Shown here piece after piece: positions 26,073 to 33,893 of a DNA stretch of 64,000 bases. Position 1 is the first letter of the stretch. Each line of letters begins with the position of its first letter. A program made the position numbers and the translations under genes. The notes beneath the pieces are model-generated. The model was not told the DNA's origin. It saw nothing but the letters and a program-made list of their open reading frames with translations, and did not search any database. Origin of the DNA: Rhizomonospora bruguierae. Lineage in GTDB: Bacteria; Actinomycetota; Actinomycetes; Mycobacteriales; Micromonosporaceae. The DNA lies in NCBI RefSeq assembly GCF_018397995.1, contig NZ_BBQH01000026.1, positions 50,975 through 114,974 on the forward strand. The letters run 5' to 3'.

Positions 26073-27370
26073 GTAGCCCGCAGGATGTCCTGCTGCGCCT
26101 GTTCAGCCCCGAAGGGCGCGCGAACCCTTATCCCTTCTACCGCGACCTGATGGCACGAGCTCCCGTCCTGCCGATCGGAAAAGATCGTGCGATAGTCATG
26201 GGATTTCGGGAAAGCGTCGACGTTCTGTTGCACTCGCAGCTGTTTCCGGTGCCCGATCCCGGCTATGCCGATCGCTCCTGGCCGGGCTGGCAGGTGCATC
26301 CGTCAACCATGCTCCTCTACAACAGCCTGCTCTTTCTCAATCCGCCGGAAAATCAGCCTGCGCGTCGTCTGGTTTCTCGTTTCTTCAACCCCAGACGAGT
26401 TAAGCTGATGCGTCCGATGATCGAACGTCACGTTGCCGCGCACATCGACATGCTTGTCGCCAGTGACGGCGGTGTTGACGCGACACAATCGTTCACCTCC
26501 ATCCCGAACTCCGTGATGGGTGAGCTGCTCGACCTCCCGCACGACGACGTGAAGCAGTTGATGGCATGGCTCGACATGTTCCTGGAACGCAATGAGCTGC
26601 ATCCCCCCGACAAGAGGCTCCGGGATGCTGATGAAGCCGCTTCCCACCTGATCTCCTACGTCAGGAGAAACCGCTCGGCGCGCCCGGCTGACGACGCCGG
26701 CCTAGCTGGATTGCTGACCCAGGATGGTTCCTTCGACGAGCAGGACATCATCAGCAACCTGGTATTCGTGCTCAGCGCGGGTACGGTGACCACGAGTTCT
26801 CTTCTCGGCAGCGGAATGCTCCAGCTCGCCCAGGACAATGATCTGCTACGCCAGGTGCGCACGGACGATGCCTTGCTGAGGTCGTTCGTGCTCGAAACCC
26901 TTCGCCACGACCCACCGATTCAGTATGCCGCCAGAGTCGTGGCCAAGGATACCGAGCTGGGCGGGCTGCCCATCGCCCGCGAGAGCCTGATACTCGTGTG
27001 CTTGGGCGCACTGGGCCGGGATTCCCGGCGATTTTCGAATCCGAGCGATTTCGTCGCGGACCGGTTCGTGGCGCCAGGTGCAGATCCCAGGGACATCTTG
27101 TCTTTTGGCCTGGGGGCACATCGCTGCGCCGGATCCGAGCTGGCCTTGGTCACGGCCGAAATCGCCTTCAGGCAACTCGCCCGGAGAGTCGAAGCGCTGG
27201 CCACGGTCAGCACACCGCAGCGGCAAAACCGCACGGTGGTCCGCAGATTCAGCAAGCTTGAGGTCCGGGTGTCCACGGTACCCGCGGTGGATCAGCAACG
27301 CACTCGGGATCGGCGGCCGGTGGCAGGGCAGCACGAATCACGGAGGCCAGATCAACCTCGGATGAGCTGA
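26069..27370 (+). CDS. cytochrome P450
   Basis: A 433-residue bacterial P450, soluble, expected to hydroxylate or epoxidise the cluster product. The I-helix oxygen-binding motif is SAGTVTTS, the ExxR pair is ETLRHDPP, and the heme ligand is Cys353 in FGLGAHRCAGSE. It overlaps the KR-DH gene by ATGA and is the last gene of the rightward operon. The C-terminus continues about 30 residues beyond the usual P450 end with an Arg/Gln-rich tail (VDQQRTRDRRPVAG) and overlaps the 3' end of the convergent thioesterase gene by 122 nt. No ferredoxin gene is adjacent. Confidence 0.92.
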   Translation: MSSPQDVLLRLFSPEGRANPYPFYRDLMARAPVLPIGKDRAIVMGFRESVDVLLHSQLFPVPDPGYADRSWPGWQVHPSTMLLYNSLLFLNPPENQPARRLVSRFFNPRRVKLMRPMIERHVAAHIDMLVASDGGVDATQSFTSIPNSVMGELLDLPHDDVKQLMAWLDMFLERNELHPPDKRLRDADEAASHLISYVRRNRSARPADDAGLAGLLTQDGSFDEQDIISNLVFVLSAGTVTTSSLLGSGMLQLAQDNDLLRQVRTDDALLRSFVLETLRHDPPIQYAARVVAKDTELGGLPIARESLILVCLGALGRDSRRFSNPSDFVADRFVAPGADPRDILSFGLGAHRCAGSELALVTAEIAFRQLARRVEALATVSTPQRQNRTVVRRFSKLEVRVSTVPAVDQQRTRDRRPVAGQHESRRPDQPRMS

Positions 27371-28058
27371 GGTAGAAGTGGCCGCCCGGGTACGTGCGCA
27401 GGTCGAAGGAGCCCGTGGTGTGCCGCCGCCACGCAACGGCCTCGTCCAGGAGGACCTCCGGATCGCTGTCGCCGAAGTAGACGTGGATCGGGGTGCGCAA
27501 CGGCGCGGCATGGGACGAGAGCCGATAGGCGTCGATCGCTTCATAGTCGTTGCGCATCGCCGGTAGGGCCGCGCGGAGTGCCTGGCGGTTGTCGAGGAGG
27601 CGCGGGTCCGTGCCTCCCAGCCGTTTTAACTCGGCGAGGACGTCCTCCTCGTCACGCAGCCGTACGGCTCGTACCCGACGGCGCGACGGCGCGCGACACC
27701 CGGAGACGAACAGCCCCAGAGGGATGTGGCCATGCATCTCCAAGCGTCGGGCGACCTCGAAGGCGACTAATCCACCCATGCTGTGGCCAAACAGCGCGAT
27801 GGGCCGGTCCAGACAGCGAGCCAGTTCGTCAGCCACCGCGTCCGCGAGTGCCTCGATCATGGGGACGCATGGCTCGCTGCGGCGGTCTCCGCGGCCCGGG
27901 TACTGGACGGCGAACACCCGGAGGTTGTCACTGAGGGCACGTGACATCGGCAGGAAAAAACTCGCCGATCCGCCGGCATGTGGAAAGCAGACCAACGTAC
28001 TCGCTAGGCGTGGACCGGTGCGGTAGTTCCGGAGCCACCCCCTGTCGCCCCTGCTCAT
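27249..28058 (-). CDS. type II thioesterase
   Basis: A 269-residue alpha/beta-hydrolase of the GrsT/RifR class that removes stalled or aberrant acyl groups from carrier proteins, or releases the product. Ser93 is in FGHSMGG, the acid in FGDSDPEV and the His in GGHFYLS; the oxyanion region CFPHAGGSAS lies near residue 25. The ATG at 28058 has GGAGG 6 nt upstream. It is transcribed towards the P450 gene and the two overlap at their ends. The C-terminal extension (about 15 residues, PPRVPWTPGPQAC) is unlike the family and arises inside the P450 antisense region. Confidence 0.9.
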   Translation of the reverse strand: MSRGDRGWLRNYRTGPRLASTLVCFPHAGGSASFFLPMSRALSDNLRVFAVQYPGRGDRRSEPCVPMIEALADAVADELARCLDRPIALFGHSMGGLVAFEVARRLEMHGHIPLGLFVSGCRAPSRRRVRAVRLRDEEDVLAELKRLGGTDPRLLDNRQALRAALPAMRNDYEAIDAYRLSSHAAPLRTPIHVYFGDSDPEVLLDEAVAWRRHTTGSFDLRTYPGGHFYLSSSEVDLASVIRAALPPAADPECVADPPRVPWTPGPQAC

Positions 28059-28296
28059 GCATGCCTCCGTAGTCACGATGCTCACTCGGTGCCGCGGCAT
28101 GGAACCCTGCCGTTCAGTGCCGGAGGGGGCGCCGCTGCCTTCCCTCCAAGACTGTCTTACGTGGGCCACCAGCGTGGAAGGGGCACTCTCGGTGCAGTCG
28201 TGCTGTCCGTTCAGGTTGGCACCGAAACGAACGCAGAAAGTCCCCGCGCTGCGGACCTGTCGCTTCTTGGCCGGGCGTGGCTTCAGCGCTCGGGCA

Positions 28297-30218
28297 TCAC
28301 AGTAGTTTGCGCAGTCGCCGGCGGCGTTCGGCGTCGCGGGCGGCCAGCCAGGCGACGTCGGCGCCGGCGGCTTGATCGGTGCTTCCGGGCGGATCGACGA
28401 TCGCCAGCCACTCTCCCAACGGTGTGGCCAACCGGTGTTTCAGTCCACAGTAGATCTCGTACGCTTCCCGCCACCGTACCCGGGCCGCGGCCAGGTCGGT
28501 GGTCAGCAGGCAGGAGGCGAGCAGGTCCAGGACGGCGGCCCCGCGCAGCGGGTCGCCGATCTCGGTGGCCAGGTGGAACTGCTGGTCAGCGTGCCGGCGG
28601 GCGGTGCGCAGGTCGTCGCCGCGCAGCGCCACCTCGGCCAGGTCGTGGTGGGCGTGGCAGGCATTCTGCAGGTCGCCGGCGCCGATGGCGAGGCTTAGGG
28701 CGTGGGTGAGCGCCTGGCGCGCGGCGGCGTGCCGTCCGAGGTCGAGCAGGGCGACCCCGAGGTTCAGGTAGGTGATGGTGGCGTAGCTCGGATCGCTGCC
28801 GTAGTCGGGGTCGGCCAGGGCCGCGCGCAGGTGGCGTACGCCGGACAGCGCGTCGCCCTCGGTGATGCACAACCCGCCGAGGTTGACGTGCATGCCCGCC
28901 GCCAGCCGGGTGTACCCGATCGTCTCGGCCAGCCGCAGAGCCTCCCGGTAGTGCTCCCGGGCGTCGAGGTATCGGCCCAGTTGCTTGTGGGCCACGCCCA
29001 GCGCGTTGTGCATCCGGGCCGCGGCGCGCGCGTCGCCCAGTTCTTCGGCGCAGCGCAGGCCCAGGCGTGCCGCGGTAATCCAGTCCGACCAGTGCCGGCG
29101 CAGGTGGAAAAGGCGAACATGCTGTCCGCGAGCTGCCAGGCGCTGCGCCGCCAGCCGTGCCGCTCGGCCTGGCGGATGGCTCCGATCAGGTTCTCCCGCT
29201 CCTCGTCGTGCCAGCGCAGGGCGGTTGTCCGGTCGGCGAATCGCAGCGACTCGGCGGGCGGGTACGCCAGGTCGCGGGGCCAGTCGTCGCGGCGGGGCAG
29301 CAGCTGCGGGTATGCCTCGTGAGCGGTCTGTACGTAGAAGTCGACCAGTCGGCGGCGGGCGCGGGCCACCTCGGCCGGGTCCGTGTCCGCCGCCCGCTTC
29401 CGGGCGGCGAAGCTGCGTAGCAGGTCGTGCATGGTGTAGCGGCCGGGCAGGTGCTCGGTCACCAGGTGCGCGGCACACGGCAAACCGAGCGGCTCGCGGA
29501 CGTCCGCCTGCCGCAGGCCGGCCAGCGCGGCCGCCGCGGGCAGGCCGAAGTCGTGGCCGGGAACCAGGCCGAGGTACCTGAACAGCCGCCTGGCGCCGGA
29601 GGGCAGCGCGGTGTAGGACAGTTCGAACGCCGCCTGGACCGCTGCCTGCCCGTCCAGGCCCCCGTCGAGCGTGGCGAGCGGGTCCTCGCCAGCCAGTTCC
29701 CGGGCGTACCAGGCGATGCTGCTGTGCGGGTGGACGGCCAGGTTCGCCGCGGCGACGCGGAGCGCCAGCGGGGGGTAGGCGCAGCGGCGGGCCAGTTCGG
29801 TCGCCGCGACCGGCTCTGCCGCTACCGCCCGGTCGCCGAGGACACGCCGTAGGAGCGCATCCGCCTCGACGGCGGAGAGCACGTCCAGCGTCAGGCTGCG
29901 GGCGCCGTCCCGGGCGACCAGCCCGGTCAGGCGGTGTCGGCTGGTCACCAGGACCGCGCAACCGGGCCAGTCCGGCAGCAGTGGGCGGACCTGGTCGTCG
30001 CTGGCCGCGTTGTCCAGTACCACCAGGACCTGTCGCTCGGCGAGCAGGGAGCGGTACAGGGCGGACGCCTCGTCGACGTCCGGCGGGACGCTGTTCGGGT
30101 CCGCGCCGAGCGCGCGCAGGAACACCGGGACCGGGACGGAGGTCGGCACCTCTCGACGTACCCGCCAGCCCCGGCTGACCCCCCACGCCGCCACGCGCCG
30201 AGTCAGCTCAGCCGTCAC
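28297..30218 (-). pseudogene. truncated, frameshifted AfsR-type STAND ATPase with TPRs
   Basis: Two overlapping frames encode one regulator. The N-terminal part (30218 to about 29112) starts inside an NB-ARC domain (VPVFLRALGADP..., RQVLVVLDNA, CAVLVTSRHRLTG) and has no Walker A loop and no SARP DNA-binding domain. The C-terminal part (about 29112 to 28297) holds tetratricopeptide repeats (GVAHKQLGRYLDAREHYREA, NLGVALLDLGRHAAARQAL). The switch between frames falls at an A4/T4 run at 29108-29111, consistent with a one-base loss. A gene lacking both the P-loop and frame integrity is most probably dead. A sequencing error at the run could explain the frameshift but not the missing 5' end. Confidence 0.75.
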
Positions 30219-30519
30219 CCACTCGGCAAGCCAATCGGTGAACGACAGAGGGAACAGACCACCGACAACGACTCGGCCGCCCGCGCTGACCGTTCCCCGA
30301 GATCCACCTTGGAGACCTTACGAGCAAGGTTCTCCCACCGGGAGCCAGCAGCGCGCAAGGCCCACTCCGGTGACAGCCGGCCGACAGCGGGGATCTGTCA
30401 GGGAGGCCGACTGGTACCCGCCGGGTCCTCCCTGACGACCATGGGTCGGTGGCTGCTGGCCGTGGAAGGCGCCTGTCGTTACCGTGGACAACGCGAGAAC
30501 GCGCTGACGAGGGAGAACC
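30219..30519. other. intergenic region between divergent genes
   Basis: No gene recognised in 301 nt. Given the orientation it should hold the promoter for the small protein at 30520 and whatever remains of that of the truncated STAND gene. Confidence 0.4.
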
Positions 30520-31083
30520 ATGGATCCGGTAACAGCGGGTGTCCTAGCGGCAACGGTAGTTCCCCTGGCCAGTGGGGCGGCGGGTGAGGCGGGTAAGCAG
30601 GCATGGAACTCGCTGCTCACCGCGTTCCGTCGGAGGTTCGGGCGGGACGCGGCCGCGTCGGTTGAAAACGCGATAACGGCCGGCGAAACGGCGGACGCCG
30701 AGTCGGTCATGGGCGAGGTCGTTCGTTCCGCAGAAAGTGATGCCGAGTTCGCCGGATGGCTCCAGGAGTGGATTCGTGACGCCGCACCGCTGGCGCAGCG
30801 GCACACCGCCGTGCGGAACGTGGTCGCGGGGCAGGCGGAGATCGGCGGCGGGCTCGTGCAGGCTCACACCATTAACGGCGCGGTGACTTTCGGCGCCCAA
30901 CCCACTCCTCGAGAAATTCCACGAATCGATAGCTCTGTGGATTCCGTCCAGCCATCGAAAGTTTCGCCTACCTCCGGGAAACAGCCCAGGGATGCCGCCC
31001 TGTCTCACCGACGCCGAACGCAAGAAGGTTCAAACGAATATCCGCACGTTCAGTCACTCCTATCTGCACATCCCGGAGATTGA
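30520..31083 (+). CDS. hypothetical protein with a STAND-associated VQAxxIxG motif
   Basis: A 187-residue protein I cannot assign to a named family. Residues 1-90 are helical and Ala-rich ([22 protein letters not shown], ...[20 protein letters not shown]). Around 98-118 it has [22 protein letters not shown], a pattern frequent just before the ATPase of actinobacterial STAND proteins and also present in the ATPase encoded at 33894-36104 (AVVQAGYHLGDVIV). The rest is Ser/Pro/Arg-rich and probably disordered. The ATG at 30520 has GAGGGAGAACC upstream. It may be an effector or adaptor that joins the STAND protein (inference). A 7-bp tandem repeat begins 37 nt after its stop. Confidence 0.55.
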   Translation: MDPVTAGVLAATVVPLASGAAGEAGKQAWNSLLTAFRRRFGRDAAASVENAITAGETADAESVMGEVVRSAESDAEFAGWLQEWIRDAAPLAQRHTAVRNVVAGQAEIGGGLVQAHTINGAVTFGAQPTPREIPRIDSSVDSVQPSKVSPTSGKQPRDAALSHRRRTQEGSNEYPHVQSLLSAHPGD

Positions 31084-31120
31084 GATAAAGTAGTGCGAAA
31101 GCATCGAATAAGCCAAAATA

Positions 31121-31301
31121 GCCGGGAGCCGGGAGCCGGGAGCCGGGAGCCGGGAGCCGGGAGCCGGGAGCCGGGAGCCGGGAGCCGGGAGCCGGGAGCC
31201 GGGAGCCGGGAGCCGGGAGCCGGGAGCCGGGAGCCGGGAGCCGGGAGCCGGGAGCCGGGAGCCGGGAGCCGGGAGCCGGGAGCCGGGAGCCGGGAGCCGG
31301 G
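31121..31301 (+). repeat. 7-bp tandem repeat (GCCGGGA), about 26 copies
   Basis: GCCGGGA is repeated 25 times without a mismatch and followed by a partial copy, 181 nt in all. Because 7 is not a multiple of 3, every frame reads the same seven-residue cycle (EPGAGSR on plus, APGSRLP on minus) with no stop, which creates spurious open frames. Regularly spaced GGG runs with 4-nt spacers fit the G-quadruplex pattern on the plus strand. It lies between two plus-strand genes and is likely to vary in copy number. Confidence 0.95.
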
Positions 31302-31391
31302 TAGCAGAACTCTGCTTGTCGGCTCACAATGGACTGATGTCCCGGTCGGTGGTTGGTCATCGTGTCGGGTGATTCGGGCGCCGGGGTACCG

Positions 31392-33017
31392 ATGGGGTTG
31401 GATGCTCGGCGGTGGGCGACGGTGTCGGGTGCCCGGACGGTGTTGGCGGTTGGTCGGACGGTGACGTCGACGGTGCGCTTGCTGGAGGTCTTGGATCTGT
31501 TCCGGGACGACGTGCGGGTGCAGGTCCTCTTCGTGGTGGATCCGGGGTCGGTCTTTCGTGATGGTGTGCGGGAGTTGCTGGGGTCGGTCGGGGCGAAGAT
31601 CGTTTCGTGGGATCTGGTGGCGACTCTCGATGTCGATCTTGTTCTGACGGCGAGTGAAAATGTGGAGCTTGCCGGGGTAGTGGCTCCGGTTGTGGTACTT
31701 CCTCACGGGGTGGGGTTCCACAAGCTGATTTCTGTCCGCGACGGTGGTGTCCGTGTTTCGGGGGTGGTCCCGGATCGGGTGGCGGCGCGGGATGATGTGG
31801 CGCTGGTGGTGTCGCATCCGGGGCAGATCGCGCAGTTGAAGCAGGTGTCGCCGCTGGCGGCGGAGCGGGCGGTGGTGGCCGGTGACCTGACCTATGACCG
31901 GTTCGTAGCGAGCGGGCGGTTGCGGGATCGGTACCGGCGCTTTCTGGGGGTTGAGGACGGCCGCCGGCTAGTGGTGTTGACCTCGACGTGGCGGGATCAG
32001 TCGTTGTGGGGGCGGTGGCGCAGCCTGCCGGAGCAGGTGCTGGCCGCGTTGCCGGCGGATGAGTACCGGGTGGCGATGATCCTGCATCCGAATGTGTGGT
32101 TCGGGCACGGCCCGTGGCAGGTCCGTACGTGGTTGACCCGGGCGCGGGAGGCGGGGCTGATGGTGGTGCCGCCGACCGCGGGCTGGCAGGCGACGGTGCT
32201 CGCCGCGGATGTCGTGGTGGGCGACCACGGATCGGTGACCTTCTACGCCGCCGCGATGGACACGCCGCTGCTGCTGGGTGCCTTCGGAGACGAGGCGGCT
32301 CCCGCGACGACGATGGCCGAGTTGGGTCGCCTGGCGAACCGGCTGGATCCGGAACAGCCGTTACGGCCGCAACTCGACGTCGCAATGGCAGGGCACCGAC
32401 CCGGCCGTGTCGCTGCCCTGGCGGGGGAGGCGTTCGCGTTGGTGGGCCAGGCCAGCTCGACGTTACGGGACCTGCTATACGAGCGGTTGAACCTCACACC
32501 ACTTCCCGGCCCGGCAGCGGTACACGCCTGGCCGGTTCCGGTCCCGGAACACACGCCCGCCGCCTCATTCGTCGTCTACACCACCGTGGATGTTCTCGGG
32601 GTGGTGGTACGGCGGTATCCGGCAACCGTGGAGCCGTATCCGGAGGAGGAGACGGGCCGGGTGCTCCGGCACCGCGCGGTCTATGACGACGAACCGGATC
32701 TGCGGTCGGTGGAGAACGCCTCGGTCATCGTCCGGCGCGGCACCTGCGACGAGGCGACCGCCACGGCCTGGGCAACAGCCGAGTTGCACCGGAACCCCGG
32801 TGTACGACTCACCGCCGCCTCCTCCGGCCGCACCTGCGTTGCCGTGTTGGACGACAACCGGCAGGTTACTGCGACGTCGGAATGGATCCATGATCCGATG
32901 CTGCCGGCGGCGGCCATCTACGCTCTTCTCCGTCTCCGACGCCTCACCGATGGTGCAGTTACGGTTCGCGTTGGAGGCTGCGAGACGCCCTTCGAGGTGC
33001 GCATACACGTGAGCTGA
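31392..33017 (+). CDS. CDP-glycerol glycerophosphotransferase-like (GT-B fold) protein
   Basis: A 541-residue protein. Residues 1-330 follow a GT-B glycosyltransferase/TagF-like plan: an N-terminal Rossmann-like half (TVLAVGRTVTSTVRLLEVLDL, VVLPHGVGFHKLI), then LTSTWRDQSLWGRW and ILHPNVWFGHGPW, and an acceptor region with VVVGDHGSVTFYAAAMDTPLLL. The last 150 residues form an extra domain I do not recognise. Related actinobacterial proteins are often left as hypothetical. The start is uncertain: ATG 31392 is used, GTG 31362 is possible, and a TTG at 31353 is less likely. The enzyme could transfer a polyol phosphate to a wall polymer, but its presence beside conflict-type genes is unexplained. 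Confidence 0.6.
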   Translation: MGLDARRWATVSGARTVLAVGRTVTSTVRLLEVLDLFRDDVRVQVLFVVDPGSVFRDGVRELLGSVGAKIVSWDLVATLDVDLVLTASENVELAGVVAPVVVLPHGVGFHKLISVRDGGVRVSGVVPDRVAARDDVALVVSHPGQIAQLKQVSPLAAERAVVAGDLTYDRFVASGRLRDRYRRFLGVEDGRRLVVLTSTWRDQSLWGRWRSLPEQVLAALPADEYRVAMILHPNVWFGHGPWQVRTWLTRAREAGLMVVPPTAGWQATVLAADVVVGDHGSVTFYAAAMDTPLLLGAFGDEAAPATTMAELGRLANRLDPEQPLRPQLDVAMAGHRPGRVAALAGEAFALVGQASSTLRDLLYERLNLTPLPGPAAVHAWPVPVPEHTPAASFVVYTTVDVLGVVVRRYPATVEPYPEEETGRVLRHRAVYDDEPDLRSVENASVIVRRGTCDEATATAWATAELHRNPGVRLTAASSGRTCVAVLDDNRQVTATSEWIHDPMLPAAAIYALLRLRRLTDGAVTVRVGGCETPFEVRIHVS

Positions 33018-33130
33018 ACGAGGCAGGAGCCTGCCCACTGAGCAGCGAGTGCACCTTACCGTTTCGCGGATCGCAGCGGTGAGTCACATCGGGTGAGCTG
33101 GTGTCGTGGGGTGGAAGTAGGCTCCCGCTC

Positions 33131-33849
33131 ATGCGTCCTGCGACCGCTATCGACGAGTTGACCAAGCTGAAGACGGAGGCCGCGACGGCCGGTGGTTTCG
33201 TGCGCCGGTCGGGCGATTTCGAGTCGTGGAAGGGCCGGGTGCGCGGGTCTTCGTCCGAGCCTTGGGCGCAGAGAACAACCTCGTCGACCGGTTCGACAAG
33301 GTTCGGTACACACTCATGATGATGACGGATCTGACGCCGCAGTCGTCTTTCGACGACGCGCGGCGGCGGGGAGTGGAACGAGCGCTTGGGCTGATCGACG
33401 CCGCTGTCTACGAGCTGGGCTTGGCCGGTGGTGATGAGCCGGTGGACGAGCACGCGTACGACCCCGAGCTGTGGGCTCACGTGAAGACCCTGGTCGACGA
33501 CGAACAGTGGGGAATGGTGGCGAGCCAGACCGCGATCTTCGTGGAGAACCAGATCCGGGGCTGGGCCGGCAACCCGCAGGGACGCGACGGCAACCTCGTC
33601 GGTAAAGCTCTTTACACCGACGTGTTCGGGGACGCGAGCGACTACCGGCTCGGCCGCCAGGCCAGCGAGCGTGAAGGCTGGCGGGCCCTTGGCGTCGGCT
33701 TCGCCCAAGCGCTGAGCAACGTCGACCGGCACCGGATCCAGGACCGCGATGACGCCAAGCGCTACGCCCTCGGCGTGCTCGGCTTGGGAAGCTTGCTGCT
33801 GACGCAGTTGCGGCACGAACATGGCGACATCCTCAAAACCGACACGTGA
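33131..33849 (+). pseudogene. TIGR02391-like protein, interrupted by a frameshift
   Basis: The ATG at 33131 opens a frame (MRPATAIDELTKLKTEAAT..., SGDFESWKGRV) whose natural continuation (FVRALGAENNLVDRFDKVRY, then ...TAIFVENQIRG and SEREGWRALGVGF) is in another frame from about 33246 to 33849. Adding one base near 33240-33248 would restore a single protein of about 239 residues. The C-terminal part resembles the TIGR02391/abortive-infection-associated family, small soluble proteins common in defence and mobile regions. The gene is therefore disrupted, unless the change is a sequencing error. A downstream GTG-initiated product lacking the first 35 residues is also conceivable. Confidence 0.65.
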
Positions 33850-33893
33850 TGCCCGTCAACCGTCCCTTTCCGTCCGGCTGAGCATGACTTCGT

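Noticed and set aside
20187..27370. Enediyne biosynthetic cluster
   Set aside because: None of the conserved enediyne accessory genes is present, the KS is fused to a second KS-like domain, and domains that are joined in PKSE are separate proteins here.
29108..29111. Programmed -1 frameshift in the truncated STAND gene
   Set aside because: The local sequence does not fit the X-XXY-YYZ slippery pattern, and the gene also lacks its P-loop, so simple decay is more likely.
31121..31301. Possible CRISPR array
   Set aside because: The unit is 7 bp with no spacers; it is a simple tandem satellite.
31050..31817. 255-codon minus-strand frame (and a 130-codon one) through the 7-bp repeat
   Set aside because: Most of the frame is the repeat read as APGSRLP cycles, and the rest is antisense to the gene at 31392-33017; no ribosome site or family similarity.
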